Shown here one piece after another: positions 27,794-36,585 of a stretch of DNA of 64,000 bases. A model generated the notes under the pieces. It saw nothing but the letters and a program-made list of their open reading frames with translations. It was not told where the DNA came from and ran no database searches. A program made the translations under genes and the position numbers. The stretch lies in the NCBI GenBank assembly GCA_964228555.1, contig CAXQZU010000008.1:1-64000 (forward strand), read 5' to 3'. Numbering within the stretch: the stretch's first letter is position 1; each line of letters starts with the position of its first letter. The DNA is from CAXQZU01 sp964228555. Its GTDB lineage: Bacteria; Planctomycetota; PLA2; JAEUHO01.

Positions 27794-29170
27794 CTAGGCG
27801 CTGGCCTGCGCCACCAAGGCCTCGATGAAGGGCAGCGGCTTGTCGGCCAGGCACTTGAGGATCGTGCCGCCGGCCGTGAAGGCATGGGTGACGTCGCTCA
27901 GGCGTCCGTAGCGCTCCAGCGCGGCCCGGCCCTCGCCGCCGCCCACGTACACGGCAATGCCTGCCGCCTGCAGGCGCTTGAGGGTGCCGATCATCGCCTC
28001 GGTGCCGCCGGCGAAGGTCTTGCTCTCGAACTTCCCCAGCACGCCGTTGTGGAACGCCGCGCGGCGCTTGGTGCGAGCGGCCCACGCCAGCGCCTCCTGC
28101 TCGAAGAGGGCGCGCGTGGCCGGGCCCACGTCCAGCTGCCAGGCCTTGGGCGGGATGTCACGGGCTACCGTGCCGTCCTCCAGCACGAAGTCCACCGGAA
28201 GCACCACCTTCACGTTGCGCGCGGCGGCGTCCTTCAGCATCTGGCGCGCGGCCTCGACCGCGGAGGGCGGCACGTAGGCCTTCTCGTCCTTGAAGGCCTC
28301 GTCGCCAGCGGCGCCGATGGAGACGTCCACGCCGCGCAGCTCGCCCTCGGCCTTGCGCAGCGCCATGGCCAGGCTGCCGCCGGCCAGCAGCATCTCCACG
28401 CGGCCGCGCTTGACGATGCCGTGCAGGTCCTTGAGCTTGTCGAGCTTGAGGCCCGAGAACGAGACCAGCCCGGCCTCGCGCGCGCGCACGAGGTGCTCGG
28501 CCAGCTCGCGGCGCGTGAACACGCCCAGCGCCACCTTGCCCATGGCCAGCGGCAGCGCGGCGCTGCTGAAGTCCTTGTTGGAGGCGGCGATGGCGTCGTT
28601 GACGTACACCGTGCTGCCCTGCCGGAAGGCCGTGGCCAGGCGCTCGTAGTCGTCGGCGATGCCCTCGATGTCGTCGGCCGTGGCCGTCCACATGCGGCAC
28701 TCGAAGCCGTAGCGGCGCGTGTTCTCGAACACGCAGAACTGGCCGGGCTTGAGGCTCTCGATGGCCTTGATGGCCACGCCGTTGAGCGCCTCGGCGTGCT
28801 CGTCGAACCAGTCCCGCACGAAGGGGCCGCAGCCGGCCTCGGTGGCCTTGAGCTTCTGGTAGACGTACTCCAGCGTCATGTCGGGCGCGCGGCCGCGGTG
28901 GCCGATGAGGATCATGCGCCAGCCGCGACGGCGCCCGAGCTCGAGCGTGTCGTGCAGGCCCACCAGCCGCGGGTCGTCGCCGATCACGCCGTCGCGGTCG
29001 GCCACGTCGAGGTCGGCGCGTACCCACACCGGGGTGCCGGGTGGCAGGTCGGTGAGCGCGTCGACCGAGGGGATGCGGGCCAGCTTCTCCTCCAGGGTGG
29101 CTGCGCTCTTCTCGAAGCCCACCGCGCGGCGCAGCGCGGCGGCGAACGACTCGTCGTGGAGCTGCGCCAT
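27794..29170 (-). CDS. Divergent phosphoglycerate kinase-family protein
   Basis: At 458 residues it is longer than a usual PGK (about 390-415) but aligns along its length. VWVRADLDV (about 48-56) matches the RVDFNVP motif with the conserved Asn replaced by Asp55. HRGRAPDMTLEYV follows, then FENTRRYGFE and VYVNDAIAASNKDFSS in the positions of ENVRFHxGE and VNDAFGTAHRAHAS. The nucleotide-site motifs FTAGGTILKCL and LLAGGSLAMAL are recognisable. An active PGK would make ATP and 3-phosphoglycerate. The changes may mean a paralogue with a changed role. The ATG has GGGAGG upstream. It lies downstream of the tRNA gene. Confidence 0.75.
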   Translation of the reverse strand: MAQLHDESFAAALRRAVGFEKSAATLEEKLARIPSVDALTDLPPGTPVWVRADLDVADRDGVIGDDPRLVGLHDTLELGRRRGWRMILIGHRGRAPDMTLEYVYQKLKATEAGCGPFVRDWFDEHAEALNGVAIKAIESLKPGQFCVFENTRRYGFECRMWTATADDIEGIADDYERLATAFRQGSTVYVNDAIAASNKDFSSAALPLAMGKVALGVFTRRELAEHLVRAREAGLVSFSGLKLDKLKDLHGIVKRGRVEMLLAGGSLAMALRKAEGELRGVDVSIGAAGDEAFKDEKAYVPPSAVEAARQMLKDAAARNVKVVLPVDFVLEDGTVARDIPPKAWQLDVGPATRALFEQEALAWAARTKRRAAFHNGVLGKFESKTFAGGTEAMIGTLKRLQAAGIAVYVGGGEGRAALERYGRLSDVTHAFTAGGTILKCLADKPLPFIEALVAQASA

Positions 29171-29333
29171 GACCGTCCTCCCGGGAAGGGGGCGCCATCC
29201 TAGCCCGTGGGCCGCGACCGCCACGCCGCGCGCACCACGCCATGCCCGGCCTTGGCCCCGTGGCCTGGGGAGGCCTCCGCGAGGCCATTTCTGGCCTTGT
29301 CCAGCCATCCGGGCGGCCTGGAAGGCCGCTGGG

Positions 29334-29339
29334 TAGACT
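29334..29339 (+). promoter_or_regulatory. -10-like hexamer TAGACT, leaderless start
   Basis: TAGACT ends 6 nt before the GTG at 29346. Confidence 0.55.
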
Positions 29340-29345
29340 CGCCCC

Positions 29346-30203
29346 GTGCCTGCTGTCCTCTCTCCTGCTCCCGCCCTCTCGCGGCGCGCGCCCGGCACGC
29401 CCGTGATCGAGGTCCGGGACCTCGAGGTGCGCTACGGCGCCCGCGTGACCTTGCGGGGCGTCAACCTCACCGTGCAGGCCGGCGAGGTGCTGGTGATCCT
29501 CGGCGGCAGCGGCAGCGGCAAGAGCACCCTGCTCAAGTGCCTGCTGGGCACGCTGGCGCCCAGCGCGGGCTCGGTGCGCGTGCTGGGCGTGGAGCTGGCC
29601 AGGGCTGGCGAGCGCGAGCGCGAGGAGGTGTACAAGCGCATCGGGATCGTCTACCAGTCGGGCGCGCTGTTCGGCTCGATGACGGTGGGCGACAACGTGC
29701 GCTTGCCGATGCGCGAGCACGCCTCGCGCCTCGACCCCAAGACCATCGACATCATGATGCGCATGAAGCTGGGGCAGGTGCAGCTCAGCGACAAGGAAGA
29801 CAGCCTCCCCAGCGAGCTCTCGGGCGGGCAGGCCAAGCGCGCCGCGTTCGCGCGCGCCATCGCGCTGGATCCCGAGCTGCTGCTCTGCGACGAGCCCTCG
29901 GCCGGGCTCGACCCGCGCATCGGGCGCGGGCTCGACGAGCTGATCCGCAGCCTCAACAAGGCACTGCACATGAGCATCGTCGTGGTGACGCACGAGATGG
30001 AGTCGGTGCGGACCATCGCCGACCGCATCGTGATGCTGCACCCGGAGCCCACGGGCGCTGTCGTCGCCTTCACGGGCACCTACGCGGAGATGTGCGCCAG
30101 CACCGATCCGCGCGTGCGCGACTTCGTGCAGCGGGTGCCCGTGGTGGACCCGGCGCGGGATGGCCATGAGGTGCTGCGGCGCCTGGTGGGGGAGGCAACG
30201 TGA
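29346..30203 (+). CDS. MlaF-like ABC ATP-binding protein
   Basis: A 285-residue ATPase with Walker A GGSGSGKST, signature LSGGQAKRAAFARA, Walker B LLLCDEPSAGLDP and H-loop VVVTHEME. The AKRAA after the signature and QSGALFGSMTVGDNV are characteristic of Mla/Ttg2A lipid-transport ATPases. It would drive an MlaE/MlaD-type phospholipid transporter, but no MCE or permease gene is adjacent. Next is rnhC, whose GTG overlaps its TGA (GTGA). Confidence 0.87.
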   Translation: MPAVLSPAPALSRRAPGTPVIEVRDLEVRYGARVTLRGVNLTVQAGEVLVILGGSGSGKSTLLKCLLGTLAPSAGSVRVLGVELARAGEREREEVYKRIGIVYQSGALFGSMTVGDNVRLPMREHASRLDPKTIDIMMRMKLGQVQLSDKEDSLPSELSGGQAKRAAFARAIALDPELLLCDEPSAGLDPRIGRGLDELIRSLNKALHMSIVVVTHEMESVRTIADRIVMLHPEPTGAVVAFTGTYAEMCASTDPRVRDFVQRVPVVDPARDGHEVLRRLVGEAT

Positions 30204-31105
30204 GCGGCACCCTGGTCGTGCGCATGGACGCCGAGGCGGCGGATCGCCTCTACAAGGAGCTGGGCCACGGGCTCTACCAGTTCCGCCCGATGGACCACGC
30301 GCTGTGGGCGGGCTCGGGCGAGGACGTGAGCGTCGTCTACTACAAGTCAGGCAAGCTGGTGGTGCAGGGCAAGGGCGCCTCGGCCTTCGCCGAGCGCTAC
30401 CGCAGCATCCTGGGCGACACGGCGCGCGTGGAGCCGGCCGGCGCCAAGCGCCCGCCCACGACGAGCTCGGGCAAGCCCACGGTGGGCAGCGACGAGTCGG
30501 GCAAGGGCGACTACTTCGGCCCGCTGTCGGTCTCCGCCGTGCTGGTGCTGCCCGAGCAGTCCGTGCTGCTGGCCGACATGGGCGTGGTGGACAGCAAGGT
30601 GGTGAGCGACGAGCGCATCCGCCGCTCGGAGGGAGCGCTGCTCAAGGCCTGCACCAGCGCCACGCGCACGCTGATGCCCGAGGCCTACAACACGGCCTGG
30701 GACCAGGCCCAGAACGTGAACATCCTGCTGGGCCGGCTGCACGCCGAGTGCATCAACGAGGTGCTGGCCAAGGCCCCCGCGGGCGTGCCCTGCCGCGTGG
30801 TGGTGGACAAGTTCGGCGACCCGGCGCTGGTGCAGGCGCACCTGGGGCCGGCCGCACGTGCGGCCGCCTTCACCATGATCGAGGGCGCGGAGAGCGAGCC
30901 GGCGGTGGCCGCGGCCTCGTGGCTGGCGCGTGCCGCCTTCCTGCGCGGGGTGGCCCGCCTGCAGCAGGATGCGCCGGTGGACCTGCCGCTGGGCAGCAGC
31001 GACCCGCGCATCGTCCCGGCTGCGCGGGCGCTGGTGCGCGAGGGCGGCATGCTCTGGCTGGCCAAGTTCGCCAAGATGCACTTCCGGACCACGAAGGCGC
31101 TGTGA
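30200..31105 (+). CDS. rnhC: Ribonuclease HIII
   Basis: A 301-residue RNase H2-superfamily enzyme that cuts RNA in RNA:DNA hybrids. An N-terminal TBP-like substrate-binding domain (about 1-85) precedes the catalytic domain starting SDESGKGDYFGPLSV, with Asp98/Glu99 as the first metal ligands. The GxGDYFGPL signature separates HIII from HII. The GTG start overlaps the MlaF-like stop (GTGA), so the two are coupled. The carrier gene follows after 10 nt. Confidence 0.93.
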   Translation: MSGTLVVRMDAEAADRLYKELGHGLYQFRPMDHALWAGSGEDVSVVYYKSGKLVVQGKGASAFAERYRSILGDTARVEPAGAKRPPTTSSGKPTVGSDESGKGDYFGPLSVSAVLVLPEQSVLLADMGVVDSKVVSDERIRRSEGALLKACTSATRTLMPEAYNTAWDQAQNVNILLGRLHAECINEVLAKAPAGVPCRVVVDKFGDPALVQAHLGPAARAAAFTMIEGAESEPAVAAASWLARAAFLRGVARLQQDAPVDLPLGSSDPRIVPAARALVREGGMLWLAKFAKMHFRTTKAL

Positions 31106-31115
31106 GCCGCGCATC

Positions 31116-32465
31116 GTGAGCCCGGCGCAGGCGCGCCTGGCGCGCTGGCTGGCGTCCCGGCCGGGCGAGCTGCGCACGGCAGCGGCCAGTGCGCTGCTGT
31201 TCTTCACCGTGCTGGCCGCCTGCTTCGTGCTGCGCCCGGTGCGCGACGAGATGGGCGTGCAGGCGGGCGTGCACCGCCTGCCCACGCTCGTCACCTGGAC
31301 GCTGCTGGCCATGCTGGTGGCCAGCGTCGCCTTCGGCGCGCTCGTGGCGCGCCTGCCGCGCCGGCGCTTCCTGCCGCTGGCGCTGCGCGCCTTCGCGCTG
31401 ATGCTGCTGGGCTTCGCCGCATGGGCCCTCGCCGAGGCCGGCACGCCCAGCCTGGCCTTCGCGCAGGCCTGGTTCACGTGGCTCAGCGTCTTCAACATGT
31501 TCGTGGTGGCGCTGTTCTGGGCCTTCATGGCCGACACCTGGCGCCCCGAGGCTGCTGCGCGCCTCTACGGGCCCATCGGCGTGGGGGGCACGCTGGGAGC
31601 CATCGCCGGCGGCCTGTGCGTGCCGGGCCTCAAGGCACTGCTGGGCGAGGGCGGGCTGGCGCCCCTGCTCGGGGGCGTGTTCGTGGTCGGGGCGTTGCTG
31701 CTGGAGGCCTGCGTGCACCTCGTGCGGCGCGTGACACGCGAGGCGCAGGCCGCCGGGGCGGAGGTGGCCGGCGCGGGCCCGGGCGCGGAGGCGCGCGACC
31801 AGGCCGTGCTGGGCGGCGGGGCGCTGGAGGGCCTGCGTGCGCTGGCCTCCTCGCCCTACCTCGCCGGCGCCGGCCTGGTGGTGCTGCTGGGCAGCGTGCT
31901 GGGCAGCGTGCTGTGGACGGTGCGCCTGCAGGCCGTGGCCGCCAGCCCGCTGGACGCGGCCGCGCGCACGGCGCTGTTCTCGTGGAGCGAGGTGGCTGCG
32001 CAGTCGCTCACGCTGCTGGTGCAGCTGGTGGGCACGGCGCGCCTGCTGCCGCGGCTGGGCACGGGGCTCGTGCTGGGCCTGCTGCCGCTGGCCTACGCCG
32101 GCTTCCTGCTGGCACTGGGCCTCGTCCCCGGCCTCGTGCTGGCCGTGGTTGCCGTGGCGCTCACGCGCGCCACGCAGTTCGCGCTGGCCAAGCCGGCGCA
32201 GGAGACGCTGTTCTCGGTCGTGTCGCGGCGGGACAAGTACAAGGCCAAGAGCGCACTGGACACGCTGGGCGCCCGGCTGGGCGACTGGCTGGGCTCGCAG
32301 GGGGCCGGCTGGGTGGCCACGGCCGTGGGCAGCGGCCCCGGCCCGCTGGCCCTGTGCGCAGCGCCCCTGTGCGGCCTGTGGCTGCTGCTGGCGCTAGCCA
32401 TGGGGCACGCCCGGTCCCGGCGGGCCGCCGCGGCCGCGGGGAGACGGGCCCCGGCCGACGGGTAG
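31116..32465 (+). CDS. Nucleotide-exchanger-like (TLC/MFS-fold) membrane carrier
   Basis: A 449-residue protein with about 11-12 hydrophobic helices, starting at GTG. The C-terminal half has RRDKYKAKSALDTLGAR, close to the KYKAKSxIDTVxYRxGD signature of the TLC ATP/ADP-exchange family seen in chlamydiae, rickettsiae and various free-living bacteria. No kinase or other domain is fused. In free-living bacteria these proteins may move other nucleotides or have another role. It follows rnhC after 10 nt. Confidence 0.72.
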   Translation: MSPAQARLARWLASRPGELRTAAASALLFFTVLAACFVLRPVRDEMGVQAGVHRLPTLVTWTLLAMLVASVAFGALVARLPRRRFLPLALRAFALMLLGFAAWALAEAGTPSLAFAQAWFTWLSVFNMFVVALFWAFMADTWRPEAAARLYGPIGVGGTLGAIAGGLCVPGLKALLGEGGLAPLLGGVFVVGALLLEACVHLVRRVTREAQAAGAEVAGAGPGAEARDQAVLGGGALEGLRALASSPYLAGAGLVVLLGSVLGSVLWTVRLQAVAASPLDAAARTALFSWSEVAAQSLTLLVQLVGTARLLPRLGTGLVLGLLPLAYAGFLLALGLVPGLVLAVVAVALTRATQFALAKPAQETLFSVVSRRDKYKAKSALDTLGARLGDWLGSQGAGWVATAVGSGPGPLALCAAPLCGLWLLLALAMGHARSRRAAAAAGRRAPADG

Positions 32466-32468
32466 CAT
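32463..32468 (+). promoter_or_regulatory. -10-like hexamer TAGCAT
   Basis: TAGCAT overlaps the preceding stop codon; the leader to the ATG at 32495 is about 20 nt and holds a strong SD. Confidence 0.45.
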
Positions 32469-32481
32469 CCCGCCCGTCCCC

Positions 32482-32488
32482 AAGGAGG
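32482..32488 (+). promoter_or_regulatory. Strong Shine-Dalgarno AAGGAGG
   Basis: AAGGAGG lies 6 nt before the bacilliredoxin ATG and decides that start. It is the most complete SD seen in the window. Confidence 0.8.
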
Positions 32489-32494
32489 CTTCCC

Positions 32495-32914
32495 ATGCCC
32501 TACGACCCTGCCCTCGTCGAGCCCATGCGCCGCGACCTCACCTCGGCCGGCGTCGAAGAGCTGCGCACGGCCGCCGACGTGGATGCCTTCATGAAGCGCG
32601 CGGGCACCAAGCTGCTGGTGGTGAACTCGGTGTGCGGCTGCGCCGCCGGCATGGCCCGCCCTGGCGTGAAGCTGGCGCTGCAGCACGCCACCAAGCCCCA
32701 GCACGTGGCCACCGTGTTCGCGGGCCAGGACGTGGAGGCGACCCAGCGCGCGCGGTCGTACTTCGGCCAGGTGCCGCCCAGCAGCCCTTCCATGGCCCTC
32801 ATCAAGGACGGCACCTTGCTGCACTTCGTGCCGCGCCACGCCATCGAGGGCCGCGACGCGCAGTCGGTGGCCTTCGAGCTGGTGACGGCCTTCGACAAGC
32901 ACTGCAAGGCCTAG
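32495..32914 (+). CDS. Bacilliredoxin (BrxA/BrxB family)
   Basis: A 139-residue thioredoxin-fold protein with the CGC motif in VVNSVCGCAAGMARP (about 46-60), characteristic of BrxA/BrxB, which remove bacillithiol from protein cysteines. Bacillithiol producers include Firmicutes and other phyla; the bsh genes are not in the window, so the thiol used here is unknown. Cytosolic. Confidence 0.92.
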   Translation: MPYDPALVEPMRRDLTSAGVEELRTAADVDAFMKRAGTKLLVVNSVCGCAAGMARPGVKLALQHATKPQHVATVFAGQDVEATQRARSYFGQVPPSSPSMALIKDGTLLHFVPRHAIEGRDAQSVAFELVTAFDKHCKA

Positions 32915-32935
32915 CGGCGGCGGCCCGCCCGCGCG

Positions 32936-33214
32936 ATGGGCACCTTCCACCACGGCAAGGGCGACCTGCACGGCATCACCGTGGTCGTGCACGGGCGTGA
33001 CGGGCGCACGTGGGTGGGCCGCTGCGACACGATCGACGACGCGGGCGTGCACCTGCACGACGCCGACCTGCACGAGCCCGCCACCGCGACGCAGCCGCGC
33101 GAGCAGTGGCTGTCCAACGCCGTGGCGTGGGGCATCTGGCCGCGCCTGCCGCACGTGCTGGTGCACTCCGCCGACGTCGAACGCGTCGAGCGGCTGGGTA
33201 CGTTGCGGGCCTAG
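32936..33214 (+). CDS. Small protein of unknown function
   Basis: A 92-residue soluble protein, His- and Asp-rich (FHHGKGDLHGITVVVH, GVHLHDADLHEPA). It looks like a small beta-barrel ending in a helix. I do not recognise it. It starts 21 nt after the bacilliredoxin stop, probably in the same transcript. Metal binding is possible from the composition only. Confidence 0.6.
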   Translation: MGTFHHGKGDLHGITVVVHGRDGRTWVGRCDTIDDAGVHLHDADLHEPATATQPREQWLSNAVAWGIWPRLPHVLVHSADVERVERLGTLRA

Positions 33215-33227
33215 TGCTGCGGCAGCG

Positions 33228-33246
33228 GGCCGGGGCCAGTCCGGCC
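33228..33246. terminator. Stem-loop between convergent genes
   Basis: GGCCGG (33228-33233) pairs with CCGGCC (33241-33246) around a 7-nt loop, after the small protein gene and touching the stop of the minus-strand gene. Confidence 0.35.
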
Positions 33247-33635
33247 TAGGCGATGTCCTCCGGGTGCGCGCCCATGGGGCCCACGTGCACGCCGGCGGCC
33301 TTGAGCACGCGCGTGGCCTTGTGGCTGAGCACGCACAGGATGACGAAGGTGACGATGGGAACGAGGGCCAGCAGGCCGCAGAGGAGTGCCGCGAACCTCA
33401 TGCCCAGGGTGCGGGCGAGGGCGTGGATGAGCACCGCCACCCAGATCCTCATCACCACGAACACGAACAACAGGATGCTGGCGAACGCCATGGTGTCCGC
33501 GCCCGGGCCCAGGCGGGACGCGGCCACACCGATGTTCAAGCCCACGATCACGAACAACGCGACTGCGTAGGTGTTCAGGAGCGTGCGGTGTGCCCGTGCG
33601 AGGGCGCGCAGCCCGGCGCGGGACTCCGTCTCCAT
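33246..33635 (-). CDS. Small three-helix membrane protein
   Basis: A 129-residue membrane protein with helices at about 20-40, 50-75 and 78-105 (YAVALFVIVGLNIGVAAS, FASILLFVFVVMRIWVAVL, LLCGLLALVPIVTFVILCVL). Resembles unnamed DUF families of small inner-membrane proteins. ATG at 33635 with GGAGG was preferred; an in-frame ATG at 33725 would add 30 residues. Function unknown. Confidence 0.6.
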   Translation of the reverse strand: METESRAGLRALARAHRTLLNTYAVALFVIVGLNIGVAASRLGPGADTMAFASILLFVFVVMRIWVAVLIHALARTLGMRFAALLCGLLALVPIVTFVILCVLSHKATRVLKAAGVHVGPMGAHPEDIA

Positions 33636-33807
33636 GGGCACCTCCGTGCGGCTGCTCGCACGGGGTGCCACGGCGGCACCCCGCATGCGGCAGGCCTCAA
33701 CAGCAGGTCGCTGCCTTACGGGCACCTAGCATCGGGGCGGGAACCTTACAGCGGCGGTCCCCGGTCCCTTCGCGTGGCGGTGGCGAGGGCGCCCCGGCCG
33801 GGCTGTG

Positions 33808-35721
33808 CTACTCGCGCGTGACCACGCTCTCGAGCAGCAGCGTCACCTCGCCCCGCATCTTCTCCAGCACCTCGGCCGAGGATGTCGCGATGCGGACCAC
33901 GAAGGTGCGGCCGCTGCCACTGGCCAGCACCATGGCCGCGACGTTGCCCGCGGTGTCTGTCCCGAGGGGGATCCACTGCCCGTCGTGATTGCCCACGGCC
34001 TGCGGGCCGCTGGGCTTGGCCTCGTAGGCGGGGAACTCCTTCTTCAGCTGGCCGGCCGTCATCGTCAGCAGCTGGGCGACGGGCACCTCCTGCGTGATGA
34101 GCGTGAACACCACCTCGACGCCCTCGGCGGCGTGCGTGGCCGTCGCGAAGGACCGGGGGTTGTTCCCGCCGGCGCGCACCGTCCAGCCCTTGCTGGGCGG
34201 CGTGATGCCCACGCCGCGCTCCTTGTCCTGGAAGGTGGCGGCCAGCAGGGCGGCGTCCTCGTCGCCCGCCTGCCAGGTGTCGCGCGGGTCGCGCACGAAG
34301 CGCGTCTGCGCCACCACGGGCCACAGCGTCGCCATCACCTCCGGGGCGGCCCCATCGACGCGCAGCACGGTGAGCCCGCGCATCTCGAGCCGGCAGGGAC
34401 CATGCTGGTTGTCGTACTCCACCGTCCACGAGGTGGTCACGTCGCCCTCGGCCTGCTTCTGCGAGGAGCGCTCCTTGAAGGCGTTGCCGGCGGCCTTCTT
34501 GGCCGCGTCCAGCAGGGCCTGCGTCGCCTCCAGCGTGTCGGCCGGCGTGTCGAAGGCGTAGGCCTCCACCAGCACCAGCGGGGCGCCCTTCTTCTCCAGC
34601 ACCCAGGTGTAGCCCGCGTCCCAGCCCTTGGCGGCCGCCTCGGCGCGGGGGAACGGCGTCTGGCCGGTGAGGATGTTGAACTTGCCCTTCATCGGGCTGA
34701 GGAAGAAGTCCAGCGTGAGCGCGAGGTCGAGCTCGCCCGCGGGCAGCGCGTGCAGCTGCGACCAGCCCTCGCCGGCCGCCCTGGCGAGGTCGCCGGCTGC
34801 CTCGACCTTCTGCGGCCAGTCCTGCCGCGGCCCGAACCAGCGGCTGGGGTGCAGCACCTGCTCCTGCGAGACGGGGCCGGACTGGTAGAGCGCGTGGATG
34901 CGCTCGGGGTAGGTGCCGCCGCGCACCTGGCGCTGCGCGAAGGCCGGCCCCTTCTGGTAGTGCAGCAGCGTGCTGACGAAGATCCACGCCGGCACGCGGG
35001 AGAGGGCCTTCATCTGCGCCTCGGCCGCCTTGGGGTTCTCGCGGGCGCGGGCGAAGACGGCCGCCAGGTCGGGGTGCGCCGCCTCGTAGAGGGCGCGCGC
35101 GTGCTCGGCCGAGCCCTCGGTGATGCACTTCTCGGCGAACATGCGGTCGCTGTCGTCCTCGTAGGGCTTCACGCGCTTCTCGAGGTCGTAGTACTGGTCC
35201 TCGAGCGCGTGGATCAGCTCGTGCAGGATCGTGGGCTTCTGCTCGGGGCCGGCCAGGCCCTCGACGATGCGCAGGTGCTTCTTCTTCGGGTCGTAGTAGC
35301 CCGCGACGCCCGCCTCCATGAAGTCCATGAACATGCCGATCAGGTCCTGGTCGGGCCCGAGCAGGCCCGTGCGGCGCAGGATGGCGATGTCACGGTCCCG
35401 CTTGGCCGGCGGGTACTCCTCGTCCACCTGCTTCATGAAGTCCTCGCGCATCTGCTTGCGCGAGACCAGGTCGGCGGGCACCTCGAACTTCCACTCCAGC
35501 CCGCGGATGCGGGCCGCCTCGGCGCGCAGCTCGTCCACCATGGCCTTGATGGCGGCTCGCTCCTCGGCCGACGGGCCCTCGGCCGGGGCCGGGGCCGGCG
35601 CGGGCGCCGGTGCATCCTCGGCGCGCAGCGCGGACGCAGGCAGGCCACCCAGCAGCGCGGCCAGGGCCAGCCCTGCGAGGGCAGCACGGGCCGGGCGGGA
35701 CGCGGACGCGGGAGCAGTCAT
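33808..35721 (-). CDS. Secreted zinc metalloprotease-like protein
   Basis: A 637-residue exported protein with a signal peptide (about 12-34) and an Ala/Pro stretch (37-50). A gluzincin-type HEXXH is seen at 167-171 (ILHELIHALEDQ), with a plausible third ligand in CITEGSAEH about 30 residues on. The C-terminal half is a separate beta-rich domain from about 470 (WTVEYDNQHGPCRLEM, then GVGITPPSKGWTVR) that may bind a substrate or the cell wall. It is not a recognised family member; the protease assignment rests on the HEXXH...E spacing. Confidence 0.65.
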   Translation of the reverse strand: MTAPASASRPARAALAGLALAALLGGLPASALRAEDAPAPAPAPAPAEGPSAEERAAIKAMVDELRAEAARIRGLEWKFEVPADLVSRKQMREDFMKQVDEEYPPAKRDRDIAILRRTGLLGPDQDLIGMFMDFMEAGVAGYYDPKKKHLRIVEGLAGPEQKPTILHELIHALEDQYYDLEKRVKPYEDDSDRMFAEKCITEGSAEHARALYEAAHPDLAAVFARARENPKAAEAQMKALSRVPAWIFVSTLLHYQKGPAFAQRQVRGGTYPERIHALYQSGPVSQEQVLHPSRWFGPRQDWPQKVEAAGDLARAAGEGWSQLHALPAGELDLALTLDFFLSPMKGKFNILTGQTPFPRAEAAAKGWDAGYTWVLEKKGAPLVLVEAYAFDTPADTLEATQALLDAAKKAAGNAFKERSSQKQAEGDVTTSWTVEYDNQHGPCRLEMRGLTVLRVDGAAPEVMATLWPVVAQTRFVRDPRDTWQAGDEDAALLAATFQDKERGVGITPPSKGWTVRAGGNNPRSFATATHAAEGVEVVFTLITQEVPVAQLLTMTAGQLKKEFPAYEAKPSGPQAVGNHDGQWIPLGTDTAGNVAAMVLASGSGRTFVVRIATSSAEVLEKMRGEVTLLLESVVTRE

Positions 35722-35860
35722 GCAAGGCCTCCAGGGGCGTTCGTGGCGCTCGCGTGGCGCGAGGCCGCCAAGCCGCGGATCCTAGCCCTTGCCGCGGGCC
35801 TTCCCGCCGGGATCCGGGGCCGCCGCCTCGCACAGGGGCGGGGGCTGGGTGCCCGGGCCG

Positions 35861-35866
35861 TAGCAT
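35861..35866 (+). promoter_or_regulatory. -10-like hexamer TAGCAT, leaderless start
   Basis: TAGCAT ends 6 nt before the GTG at 35873. Confidence 0.55.
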
Positions 35867-35872
35867 CGGGCC

Positions 35873-36487
35873 GTGCCCGGGACCGGACTCTCCACGCTCG
35901 ACCTCGTCCTCGTCGCCGTGGTGGCGCTGTTCGCCCTGCGCGGCGCGCTCAAGGGCTTCGTGTGGCAGGTGATCCGCTTCGTCGCCGCCGGCCTCGCCTT
36001 CGCATGTGCCTCGCTGGCCGATGACCCGCTGGCGCCCGTGCTGCGCTCGGTGTTCCCCTCGCTGGGCGAGGCTGCCGCGCCCAGCGTGGCGTGGTCCATC
36101 GTCTTCTTCCTCGTGCTCCTGCTGGGCACGTGGGCTGCTCACCTTGCGCGCGGCCTCGTGCACAGCGTGGCCCTCGCGGGCGTGGACCGCATCGCGGGGT
36201 TCCTGCTGGGCGCGGCCACGGGCGTGCTCTTCTCGCTGCTCGTGGTCGTGATGGGCGGTGCCTGGCTGGAGGCCTCGGGCCGGCAGGAGCAGATGGCGCA
36301 CTACACCAAGGGCTCGCAGCTGCTCGCGCCGCTGGGCCGCCTTGCCGACACGCTGGGTGCCTACCTGCCGCAGGGTGCACGCAGCCTGTGGCTGGAGGTC
36401 CGGCCCGCGGCCCTGCCCCCGGGGGGCACCCCGGCGTCGGCCCCGGGCGGCACCGCGGGCCCCGGCGCACGGCCTCCCGCCCGCTGA
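35873..36487 (+). CDS. CvpA-family membrane protein
   Basis: A 204-residue protein starting at GTG with four hydrophobic helices. The opening LDLVLVAVVALFALRGALKG and GFVWQVIRF are typical of CvpA (colicin V production, envelope-associated). The C-terminus is Gly/Pro/Ala-rich. In relatives CvpA affects envelope stress survival; mechanism unknown. Confidence 0.85.
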   Translation: MPGTGLSTLDLVLVAVVALFALRGALKGFVWQVIRFVAAGLAFACASLADDPLAPVLRSVFPSLGEAAAPSVAWSIVFFLVLLLGTWAAHLARGLVHSVALAGVDRIAGFLLGAATGVLFSLLVVVMGGAWLEASGRQEQMAHYTKGSQLLAPLGRLADTLGAYLPQGARSLWLEVRPAALPPGGTPASAPGGTAGPGARPPAR

Positions 36488-36543
36488 CGCCGCGGGGAGC
36501 CAGCGCAGGCCGGCGCGCGGCAGAACGGCTGGCGAGCCGGCGG

Positions 36544-36549
36544 TAGACT
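36544..36549 (+). promoter_or_regulatory. -10-like hexamer TAGACT
   Basis: TAGACT lies 36 nt before the SPFH ATG; the leader carries GGGAG. Confidence 0.45.
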
Positions 36550-36585
36550 GCCGCCCTGCGCCGCCATGGCGCCACGGGAGCCTCC

